Below, in pieces: positions 21,722 through 31,474 of a stretch of DNA of 64,000 nt (position 1 is its first letter; every line of letters begins with the position of its first letter). The notes beneath the pieces were generated by a model. The model worked only from the letters and a program-made list of their open reading frames with translations. It was not told the origin of the DNA and ran no database searches. The stretch is from Kalaharituber pfeilii (lineage: Eukaryota > Ascomycota > Pezizomycetes > Pezizales > Pezizaceae). The stretch is taken from the NCBI GenBank assembly GCA_015179045.1, contig WHUZ01000019.1, positions 186,001 to 250,000 on the forward strand. Reading direction: 5' to 3'. The translations under genes and the position numbers were made by a program.

Positions 21722-24700
21722 CCCCCGATCCTCTTCAGGCTTGGGTGCCCCCCCACTCAGGAACGAGGAGTTTGAGAGGTGGCTGGAAGGAGTGCTAGAG
21801 GTGCAGGGCAGGTGCGTCCTAGTGGGGGACTGGAACGCGCACAGCCCGGCGTGGAGTCTGGAAGGGGTGGAGGAGAGTGGGAGGGGCAGGATTCTGAAGG
21901 AGAGGATGGAGGGGCTGGCTTCACCTTGGTGGGAGAAAGGGAAGCAACGTGGAGGAGGGAAGTGGAGGGGAGGTTGAGAGAGTCGAGGATCGACTTGGTG
22001 TGGGTAAGGGGAGTGACGGTGGACCAGGTGGGCCTGGTGGATGTGGGGTCGGACCACTCGGGGCTGGTGGTAGAATTCAGGGGAGAGGGGGAGGTGGAAG
22101 AAGGGGAGAACAGGGTAGTGAGGGTTGACTGGGAGAGGATGGGAGAGGAGGTAGAGGGGTGGGGGGGGGTGGGGGGAGGAGGAAAGGAAGGAGTGGTTGG
22201 AGAGGGTGGGGGGAGGGACCGCATACGAGAGGCTGAAAAGGTGGAAGAGGTCCCTAGAGAAAGAGGTGAGAGTGGGGGGGAGGAGCAAGAGGTGGTGGAC
22301 GGAAGAGATAGAGGAGATGAGGAAAGAAGTCAACAGGCTGGCACGGGGGGGATAGGGGCCAGAGCGAGGTTGACGGAGGGGGAGAGGGTGAGGGGTTGGA
22401 AGGCGGCGGTGCAAAGGATGAAGTGGAAGATCCGGGAGGAGAAGAAGAAGTGCTGGAGGGAGTTCGTAGAAGAGGAAGGGTATAGCGACCCATGGAGGGT
22501 GGTGAGGGTGGCGAAGGACCCTTTCGGAGGAAAGGAGAGGATGGGAAGGTTGAAAGATGAGGAGGGGAGGGAGTTGGAGGGGGACGGAGAGAAGGTGAGG
22601 GCGCTGGTGGAGAGGAATTTTGCGTGGAGGGAAGAGGGGGAGGCAGAGGCGGGGGAGGAGGTGGGGGAGGGGGAAGCGGAGGAGGAGGGGGATGAGAGGG
22701 AGAGGGAGAGAGTAGAAGGAGAAGTGAGGGCTGCGTTGCAGGGCACCAAAAACAATTCGGCACCGGGACCCGGCGGAATCGGATACCGATTGATCAAAGC
22801 TGCCCTGAAGACTCCCATCGGGGATGAGTTAGTGAGGGAGATCGCCGAAAACTGGATCCGGAACAGGACCCCAGCGGAGTGGAGAGAGATGAGGGTCGTC
22901 ATGATACCGAAGCCGGGCAAGGACATCAAGACGGCGAAAGCGTGGAGGCCAATCAACCTGATTAACTGTATCGGGAAGATCGGGGAGAAAGTCATGGCCA
23001 GCAGGCTACAGAAAGAAGACCGACTCTTCCACAGGCTCCAGCTGGGAGCACGCAAGCGGAGGAATGCGATCCAGGCGATGGCGAGGGCGGTAACAAAGGT
23101 GCAGAGGTGCCTGCACAGGGGGGGGAGAGCAGCGTGGGTGACGGCGGATGTTAAAGGAGGCTTTAACATCGTGAGGAAGGAGGTGGTCCTGAGAAGGATT
23201 GAGGAGAGGGGGAGCGAGGGGGTGAGAAAGAATTAGAAGCGGAGGTGGCTGGAGGAGTTTATGGGAGGCAGGGAGTTCGGAGTGTGGTGGGACGGCGAGG
23301 AGAAAGGGAGGGGCAGGTCGAACGTGGGGGTTCCGCAAGGGTCACCACTGTCACCGGTCATCTTCCTCATCTTCATGGCACCCACCATTGAGAAGATGGA
23401 GAGAAGGCTGAGGGGGGTGGCGATGGGGGCGGAGGTAGAAGTGCCATCGTATGTTGACGACCTGGCAGCAACGATCCTAGACTGGCACGGGTACTGGGAT
23501 ATGGGGCGGCTCAGGGAGAAAGTGAAGGTGGCGATCGCGGAGGTGGCGGAGGAAGACCAGATCCCGCTGGAGGAGTCGAAGTGGGAGATGATAACCTTCG
23601 GGGTGGGAAGGAGGTGGAAGAAAGAGGGGGAGATGCTAAAGTGGTTAGGGGTCATCTTCGATGAGAACTTGACCTTTGGCGCACATTGGCGAAACAGGCT
23701 GAGCCGAGCGCGGAGGCTGGCGGGGGCTCTCTCGGGACTGGGCAACCGGAACTGGGGGATGTCTCCACGCAGCTGGAGGCAAGCCTACACGGGGATGGTG
23801 AGGGCGGTTGCAATGTGGGGAAGCGAGATCGGGTGGAGGGGACAGAAGGAATGGAGGAAGGAGATGGAGAGAGTCCAGCTGCAGGTGTTGAAGAAGGCGG
23901 CTGGAGGAGGGAGAGGAGCGGGGGTAGGAGGGGTGAGTGCGGTGTGTGGAGTGGAGGACGTGGAGACGGTCCTGGATGGCGCGCAAGCGAGGGCGATCGT
24001 CCGGGAGGTGGAGGCGCCGTCAGAGCTGGCGGAGCTTTGCACGGGCGACTTCGGAGGGAGCGAGGAGAGAGAGGAGGAGGCGAGAAACTGGAGAGACTGG
24101 GGGGTGCAGTGGGCGGTGGTCGAGAATGAGGGGTATGAAGCAGTGCTGGACCGCTGGCAAGGCCAGTGGGCGAGGTTCTCGGAGGAGGGGGAGGAGATCT
24201 CGTGGGGAGGGGGGTGTGAGAAGGTGGAGGTGGAAGTGGTGGAGAGGCGGAAAGGAGAAGTGGAGACGAGGGGGGAGTGGGAAGCCGCGATCGGGGAAGC
24301 CGGAAGAAAAAGGCCAGTCCTTTTCTCCGACGGCAGCAAGATCGAGGACAGCAAGGTGGGAGCAGGAGTGTGGGGGAGGTCGGCAGTCGTGGCGGAGGTG
24401 GTGGGGAGAACGGCGACGGTGTTCGATGGGGAGGTGAGGGGAGTGAGAAAGGCGCTGGAGAGTGTGGAGGAGGAGGTCCCTGTACTGACCTGTTTAGATT
24501 CTGAGGCTGCCGTCATGGCGATCCAGAAGGCAGGCAGGGAGGGAAAGGGGAAAACCGAGGATGTGAGGAGAGTGGTGGATGCCGTGGCGAGGAGGAAGAA
24601 GAAGAAGGGAGGGGATGCGAAACTGATGTGGGTCAAGGCTCATATCGGAATTGCAGGGAATGAGAAGGCTGATGAGTGGGCAAAGAAGGGGACGGCGGTG

Positions 24701-24796
24701 GAAGGGAAAGAGGTGGCCACCGGGAGCGGGGTGCGCCAGAGGATTAAGGCGTGGAGGAAGGAGAGGAGGGAGGTGGAAGGAGGGGGGGATATATAG
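21722..24796 (+). pseudogene. Tad-type LINE ORF2 relic: endonuclease end, reverse transcriptase, RNase H
   Basis: A 5'-truncated non-LTR retrotransposon. About 21740-21900 encodes the end of an APE-type endonuclease (GRCVLVGDWNAHSPAW). A frameshift near 21915 moves to another frame (GFTLVGE ... SRIDLVW ... SDHSGLVVEF). The reverse transcriptase follows, with NNSAPGPGGIGYRLIKAAL, VVMIPKPGKD...WRPINL, motif A VTADVKGGFN, and GVPQGSPLSPVIFL before the catalytic box YVDDLA at about 23452. An in-frame TAG at 23234-23236 lies between motif A and the PQG block. RNase H is recognisable by LFSDGSKIEDSKVGAGVW and KAHIGIAGNEKADEWAKKG. The C-terminal zinc knuckle and poly-A tail are missing. Frameshift, stop and truncation show it is dead. 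The coding strand is strikingly purine-rich. Confidence 0.85.
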
Positions 24797-25112
24797 TGGG
24801 GCCTCCTTGAGGCAGAAACCGGAAGGTCCGTCCGGAGGTTTCTGGAATCAGGTGGTAGAAGTAGATATTGTTTTATATCGGGATACTGTGGGTGGGAGAA
24901 GGTGATCGAAGACTTGGCGATGGAAGCTGCGGACTTGGCAATGGAAGTTATAGGAAGGGTGGGAGAAGGTGATGGAAGCTGTGGACTTGGCAATGGAAGT
25001 TATAGGAATTGCCTAGAAGGGAAAGGGAAACGTGAGGGAGAAGAGATAAAAAGGGGGATGAAGCTCCTGTACCTAAAGACACCACCCCACTCTCTAGACG
25101 AAGAATCCACCC
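24797..25112. repeat. Short spacer with two tandem ~50-bp purine-rich units
   Basis: At about 24891-25010 the segment GGGAGAAGGTGAT...GGACTTGGCAATGGAAGTTATAGGA occurs twice in tandem with minor differences. It follows the stop of the LINE relic and abuts repeat C2. It may belong to the LINE 3' region, but no poly-A end is present. Confidence 0.45.
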
Positions 25113-26952
25113 TCAATACGATCGTCGACCAGGATACGACGTTTTCTTGGCACTCCTGCTGGAGATACTACATTTGGCTATATCTCGTGCAACAGACATG
25201 CTAGCAGCTTACAGTAAATAGATATATGTACAGCATAGCTGATACTACAATTCTAGCATATTGTATCAATTCTGTCTACAATGGTTCACTTGCTATATCA
25301 ATATATGCATTAATAATATTAAATTACCACCCTCCTCTTCAACCTTCTGCATATTATCTATCAATAGGTCTATACCTATCTTTCCTATAGTAAGAGTTAG
25401 TCATTAATGGCTATAGTATATGATAGCATATGTAATATAGGCTAGAATAACTTACAGCTCTATTCGCGAGGCCTGAAACTAGCTGCTGCAGCTGCTGCAT
25501 TTGCTGAATTACTTCCTCAAGTGTAGAAGGAGGGGGTGGTGGCGGCCGGGAGTCAGTAGCTCCAGATAATGCTATTGACTTTACTACTATCTTATTATCT
25601 GTATCTTTTGCAGCCCTAGTTCGTCCCCTTTTACCACTCCCTTGCCCTCTAGCCTGCCATTTTCCTCCTTTCCCACAAGCAGTTGACCTCCCCCCATTAA
25701 CTTCTAGTATATTAGTAGTAAGCCTATCTGTCGCAGTACTTGGGTTCGGACCATCTACAGAAGACTTAGTAGAGTTATTAGAGTCTGATTCAAGGTCAAT
25801 TTAATAATCATTTACATTTTTCTGACCCTCCAACTGTCGTAGTCGAGCAATAAGATAATTTCGATCCAGGACTCGTCCAGATGATAGTTTTTTCCAACCT
25901 TGAGTTTGTAATGGAGGTGGTAAACGCAGAGAGTTACCGCCTGCCAGGCCAAAAAGACACTTGACTAGAGATGCTCGCTAGTCCTCTGCGTAGCTCATAT
26001 AGTACTCATTTATGCGATTGTGATGCTGCCTGCCAGCGTCGGCTCACATATCGCTTGCGTCGCATATGTGCATTTCGTATGCGCGTGCATTTTCGCATTT
26101 TCGTGCGCTCTACCAGCCGCCCACACAACTGCCAGTACTTCAGCAGCTGAATTTGACTTTGACTTAGAGTGTTGAGAGTGGTGGTGAACTGGTTTGGAGG
26201 GTATATTCGGGCCTGAGGGTGCAGGAATTGTGAGCAGTGAGCCGGTTTGAGGGGCATATCTGGGCCCAGGGGTTGCGAGTGGCGAGCCGTCGAGGGCATA
26301 TCTAACAGCTGGGAATGGCAATCCAGTTTAGGAACTGTAACGGATGGTGGTAAACGCAGAGAGTTACCGTCCGCCAGGCCAAAAATGCACTTGACCAGCG
26401 ATACTCGCTAGTCCTCTGCGTAGCTCATATAGCGACTGCGCCGCCGGCGCCCAGCTGTCGCATATCGCCTACGTCGCATATGCGCATATTGCGCGCGCAT
26501 CCACCGACCGCCCGCCCTACGGTTGCGGTGAATCCGTAACAGGAACCAAATCTGAGGTTTTGGCAGCAGCAGCTCATATGAGACAGCGGCTGCGGTAAAT
26601 CGTGAGACATGCATCTGAGCACCCTTGTATCACCTGTCAGTACTATTCAATAAAGTCACAAAAAAATTATTAAAAGAGCAAAACAATTAAGGAAAAATGG
26701 TGGGTTATATAAGTAAACATCAGAGAATCCAAACCCTTGCTCAGAATTAATATTCGTGCAATTTTGGTTGAGCTGTGAGGGTTTTTGCTAGGGGGGCCCG
26801 CTTGACTACATGTCTTATACTCTTAGAGATATTAGCTGGGAATGAGTATATCATCTTCAACTGGTAAACTAGGAGGGTCTAAAGGTGCAGATAGCCCTAT
26901 ATTAATCTTGTAAGCAGCTGTAGAGTATATAACAGTATGTTCAGCCTCTGTA
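25113..26952 (-). repeat. Repeat C2, inverted copy of C1, with a relic open frame and intron
   Basis: The reverse complement is colinear with 9598-11236. C2 keeps about 200 bp that C1 has lost. On the minus strand a single frame can be read through about 25950-25460: LRLPPPLQTQGWKKLSSGR, then VLDRNYLIARLRQLEG, one in-frame TAA, an acidic S/T-rich stretch, then GKRGRTRAAKD and STLEEVIQQMQQLQQLVSG. It ends at a donor GCT|GTAAGT. After an ~85-nt intron-like segment with TGACTAAC, the next exon would stop after two codons. The splice-like junction is conserved in both copies, suggesting a once-expressed, transposon-borne gene. The protein family is not recognised. At the right edge the TIR element begins. 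Confidence 0.6.
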
Positions 26953-28223
26953 CTAGCCGAAAAAATAAGTATCCGGACAGGGGATAAATGCATATTATGC
27001 GCTATGCAGTATTTGGCATAAACTAGCATAGTTTCGTATGCTTGGCTATGACACTCAGTGTGGATAGTGTCCAATTTTATTATGTCAGAAGTATCCGGAC
27101 AGCTGACATAACGAATTTGGGACTTGCAACACCAATAGTCCTATACCTACGTATGAGGACAAGGCAAATAGATGTAGGTCCTTTACTAGGAATATGAAAA
27201 TGGCACTACAGGCAACTACGAATAAGTACAGGTTCAGGCATTATAATGATTAAAACTTACTATTCTGATAGTCTGACTACTATTCTGATAGATCCTAAGA
27301 TTTCGAGACTGCTCTTCAGGGCTTTTCCAGAGACCATTGAAATACTGTTTAAGAGGCTGTTCGAGCTCAAACAGCCTCCGAAACAGCCTCCGAAACAGCC
27401 TAGAAAGTAGCCTCCAGAACAACCTCCAGTACGACCTCCGGAACAGCCTCTGAACAGCCTCTGAACAGCCTCTGAACAGCCTCTGAACAGCCTCCGGAAC
27501 ACCCTCTTAAACAGCTGCTCGAACAGCTGCTCGTAGCATGTTAACAGCTACTCAAACAGCATTCGGAATAGTCTCCGAACAGCCTCCGCAAAACTTCAAG
27601 AAAAGCCTCTGGAACAGGCTACAGAAGAGCACTGCAATAGCAGTAAAAACAAGCAGTAGTGACCTAACTCCAGTTGCAGTACTCTCATCTGCGCTTTATT
27701 ACAACTTCAAGACTTGTAGCTGATGCATATGTGAAGCTCTCAAAACTCCATTCTCAATGATGTCAGTGCATGTTGATTTCAGTATCTTCATTATTCTAGA
27801 TATTGTTCTTATTGATAAGACTTTGCTTGGGCTATTTGGTATGCGAATACCTCAATGTAGGCCACAATGGCTGTTCTTTTCCAGGGGGGTTATTTTAGCA
27901 CCTACAAGAATATTAGTATCTTACTTAGTATGATAATTGAGTCTTTACCCGGACATTTTTTGCCTGCCATCCGTGTATATATTACCTTGTTCTTGTATTT
28001 ATTCTGCTGCTGTATGATAGGGGGTCTCCAGAATTGCGGAGAAGACCTAAATTCATTAGGTCAGCTGTCCGGATACTTCTGACATAATAAAAATTGGACG
28101 CTAGCATGAAATTTGGACTGGTCTAAGGAGCCAACCATACAAAAATATGGTAGTTTATACCAAAAACTGCATAGCGCATACTATGCATTGGTCGCCTGTC
28201 CGGATACTTATTTTTTCGGCTAG
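26953..28223. mobile_element. Tc1/mariner-like TIR element with IR/DR ends, 1271 bp, non-coding
   Basis: Long inverted terminal repeats (about 150-170 bp) begin CTAGCCGAAAAAATAAGTAT on the left and complement to the same sequence on the right. They are flanked by TA at 26951-26952 and 28224-28225. The 14-mer AAGTATCCGGACAG occurs twice in each arm: 26967 and 27089 on the left, and in complement at 28065 and 28196 on the right. This is an IR/DR arrangement as in some Tc1-like elements, where the repeats bind transposase. The centre has no transposase frame but contains a minisatellite (27361-27495). The element is therefore non-autonomous. It sits exactly between repeat C2 and the left end of duplication copy B. 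Confidence 0.8.
27361..27495. repeat. Minisatellite of 12-15-bp units (GAACAGCCTCTG type)
   Basis: Successive units of the form GAACAGCCTC(T/C)G or GAAACAGCCTCC make up the region, with four nearly identical 12-mers at about 27440-27490. It lies inside the TIR element. Its open frames encode only repeats of no recognised family. Confidence 0.7.
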
Positions 28224-28849
28224 TACAAAATGTACAATGCAGAATAGCCGACCATGCGTAGACAGCAATGGTATGGCCACTAAAGAGAATCACAAAGCCT
28301 ATTTAAAATACACTTGCTTAAAGATCTCGTGATCGCTCAAATGGGGAAATTGAAATACGTTAAGGTGCTTGAACTCTGAAACCCTGGGTTACAGTTGGGT
28401 CCATGATCGCGATATCCTGACAAATGGCCGATAAAAGTCTAGTTTGAATGCGTTATTGAAGAATAGAATTATTCAACAACGAAAGGAAGAAGTCTTAGTG
28501 AAAATTATGCGCACAGCTCACTCCTGTATACTCAGGATGTTTTTCCCTTGCAACTGCGCCGATGGAAGTGTCACGTGTCACCGCTTCCCCTCGTCTCAAC
28601 CAACGCATATCATATTGTTAAGTCTCGGTATAGCTTTCATGAAATGGAAAGTGTCAGGTTGCAGTCTCGAGCCTCAGTTTGTCCGGAGACAAAATAATCC
28701 GGCTATTAGTAGTTGGGGCTCTGTGGGAGAGCTTACGCCCGCCACCAACAACACCACAGTAGCTCTAGCTTTTGTTGTTGGCATTTTGGAGGTCTACATA
28801 CTTGAATTACAGACTTACCGTGGCCAATTTTTCCATTGCTAAACAAGGT

Positions 28850-30433
28850 AACGACTTACTCAACCCGCCACAAGGCTCCGCTTTAGTATGCGGAAAGTCT
28901 GGTAACGTCCCCCGGACAGTTTTCTCCGACAACCCTGCTCGTCCCACCTCCCACCAATCCCTCCAATCGCTTCTTCAGCAGCAGCTCCAGCAACCACTCT
29001 GACGGCGCTGCCAGCAGCTTCCCCTCCTCCCTCCATCAGCTGTCCTCTCCCTCGCTTCCCCCCCTCCACAGAGCCGTCAGCAACAACCACTTCGACAGGA
29101 CGAGCGTTTGAAAGCGACACCGCAACCACAACGTTTCCCCCAGCGATACCCACACAGATCGAAAGCTCTCAGCGCACTGAGTCTTCTGACCTAATTTTTA
29201 CTGCAAAATACCCGACTCCTCAAGTCTCCCCCTCGGGGTGAAGTTTCGAGGAGATTTCCAGCTCCCCGCTTCATTGCTAACACATCAACCCAGCGTTAAG
29301 AACCAATAAGAGGCCCCGAGCATCCGCCAGCCACCAATAGAAATGCCGGGAAAAAAGAGACACGTCCTCCCCGTCCCCAACGGGAGCCCTCACCACGGAG
29401 GGATGAAGACATAAATGACGAACTGGAGGCACTGAGATGCAGGGACCTGGAGGCGCAGATAGCCGGGAGAAGGGACCCCCGCCAGTTGTCCTCGGGGACC
29501 TACCCCCCATCCCAAAGTCCGTCCCCAAAAAGGCACCCACACTGGGGTTCAGCCCCATCACCACCATACACACGACACCAGTGGAACCCACCCCCGAAGC
29601 CCTAGGCTTCAGCACAATAGTCACCGTGCAATCGGAGGAGCCATCCCAGAACAAAGCACAGAGACCACACCAACCCCCGGAGTCACGCCGACACCCATCC
29701 CGGGGCCCGCAACCAAGAATCGAAAAGGCAAGATGGCGTCAGCTCAAGACCCGTACGCCTTCAAGCTACGGCTCAGCGACAAGGAGGCAAAGAACATTGC
29801 CACTGCGCCCACGGGCCCCCACCAGAAAAACAAACCCAGGTGCGACCCCAGTCACCCAACACGCTGACAGCACCCCCGTTGGCACCACCGCCCATCAAAC
29901 GCACCCCCTCTCCCCCGCGCTCGGGGCAAAGGAAACGACGAGGAGAAAAGCGCCCCTCCAACCAAGCCCACCGCTACCACCACCACTACAAAGTCCGGCA
30001 TCGTGGTACACGGCATAGCCCTGAGAAAGAACTTGGAAAATGTCCGAAAATGGCTGGAATCAGCCAACAAAGGCTTGGGACAAGTTGTTGGGATCCGATG
30101 GCTGAAGAAAAAAAAGAGATTCTCGTCGAGGAGGGGAAGCTCACCAGCTCGGTTGTAATATACTTGGAGGAGCGAATCGAGCCTACACCAGGTAGAGTGA
30201 GACTGGGAGGAAAATGGCTAAAGTCATGCGAGTATGAATGGGACAGAAGACGGACTTGACCGGCTTAAGCCTTTTCCTTTTTCCTTTGCCTGTAATACAG
30301 AGACAGCCATGGGCAGCACAGGAGACGGAATTTTTCGGGGTTGTTTCCTTGTATTTCTAATGTACCTTAAATCGCAATAGCTCTTAGGGCGGCATGCGAT
30401 TAATGATATTAATTATAAAAAAAAAAAAAAAAA
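28850..30433 (+). mobile_element. Internally deleted Tad-type LINE relic, copy B
   Basis: Colinear with 13660-15327. The ORF1 C-terminal part is better preserved here in one frame: GKLTSSVVIYLEERIEPTPG then RVRLGGKWLKSCEYEWDRRR at about 30130-30258. The upstream part sits in other frames because of indels, including the A-run near 30108. It ends in TTAATGATATTAATTAT and an A-tract (30418-30433), shorter than in copy A. Dead and non-autonomous; it was duplicated along with the NLR gene rather than inserted independently. Confidence 0.7.
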
Positions 30434-31113
30434 GTATCGATTTCTGCAGTTATTCTGTCAGTAAGGTAGTATTTTACCTGTCATCAGTAGCTCTTATAGG
30501 CCCCCCTCGTCCCAGTCCACGCTCCCTCTCACATTTACAGTACCTCTTAATTGCCGACAAAACCGAAGAATTTCTTCGGTCATTGAAATCTGCGATCGTA
30601 ATTTTAGACAACCTCATATCTATTTGTCAACTTCCGATCCACCCCAAAGTCACTCACAATAGTGGTACTCAGAATTGGGGACTTTCGATGTGAAAATACG
30701 TATTAAATTACAGCAAATCTGAGCATACATCCTGCAACACTGAAGATCGACATTCTAGACTTCCTGGTGACTAACCCTCCGTTAGGGTTTTTGTAGTAGC
30801 AATTTTTACAAAAACATTCATTACTTGAAAATCGGTCTCTGAAGTTTATATTTTTCGAGAGATTTTGTCGGGTTGAAGCCCAGGGCGGGGGCCATGACGG
30901 ACCTACTTATCCCACTTAAATCTGAGGGTTTGTACCATAGTGAATTTGGACTTTGCGACCTACAATTGTGCATTTTTAGGGAACAAAAGCTGTGTTATGC
31001 TTTGGATGACTATGTAAACAGAGTAATATATAGCGACAACTGGAAGTTGTATTCCCCGAGTGCGATAAAATCGTAATCTTGTATCTCGTCATCTAAGCAA
31101 TAACTACCAAATT

Positions 31114-31150
<37 letters not shown>

Positions 31151-31474
31151 TTCATGAATTGTATGCAGCCCTGCTAGACCATGCGAGGGTCAGATGCAGC
31201 TGCGTACAGAAGGATGAAAAGAAACTACAAAATACTCATACCCCCACGATCCTCACTACTGTTAAAAGCAGAAAAGAGAACTCGACTATGCAAACCAGAA
31301 AGCAAGAAACCACAAAGGTATGACTTCAACGTCCCAGAAATCGCAGATGACGGAATTTCAACGTTTGTTATCCTTCGCTCTCACATCGCCTTTCTACCGT
31401 AGCTAACGTAGCCTAGCTTTATCGAATGTACCATTAGTAATTGCCCCGACCCATCGCAGTCGCGTCCCAAGTGA
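30434..31474. other. 3' flank of NLR gene B
   Basis: Non-coding, colinear with the matching flank of gene A minus the LINE insertion; the uninterrupted target reads TTGTACCATAGTGAATTTGG near 30931. A long T-tract lies at 31119-31147. Confidence 0.5.

Noticed and set aside
22254..24636. Several long minus-strand frames rich in Ser/Pro across the LINE
   Set aside because: The purine-rich coding strand leaves few stops on its complement. The plus strand shows the endonuclease, RT and RNase H motifs.
27260..27502. Cys/Gly/Phe-rich minus-strand frame resembling a cysteine-rich repeat protein
   Set aside because: It is a translation of the GAACAGCCTC minisatellite within a non-autonomous TIR element.
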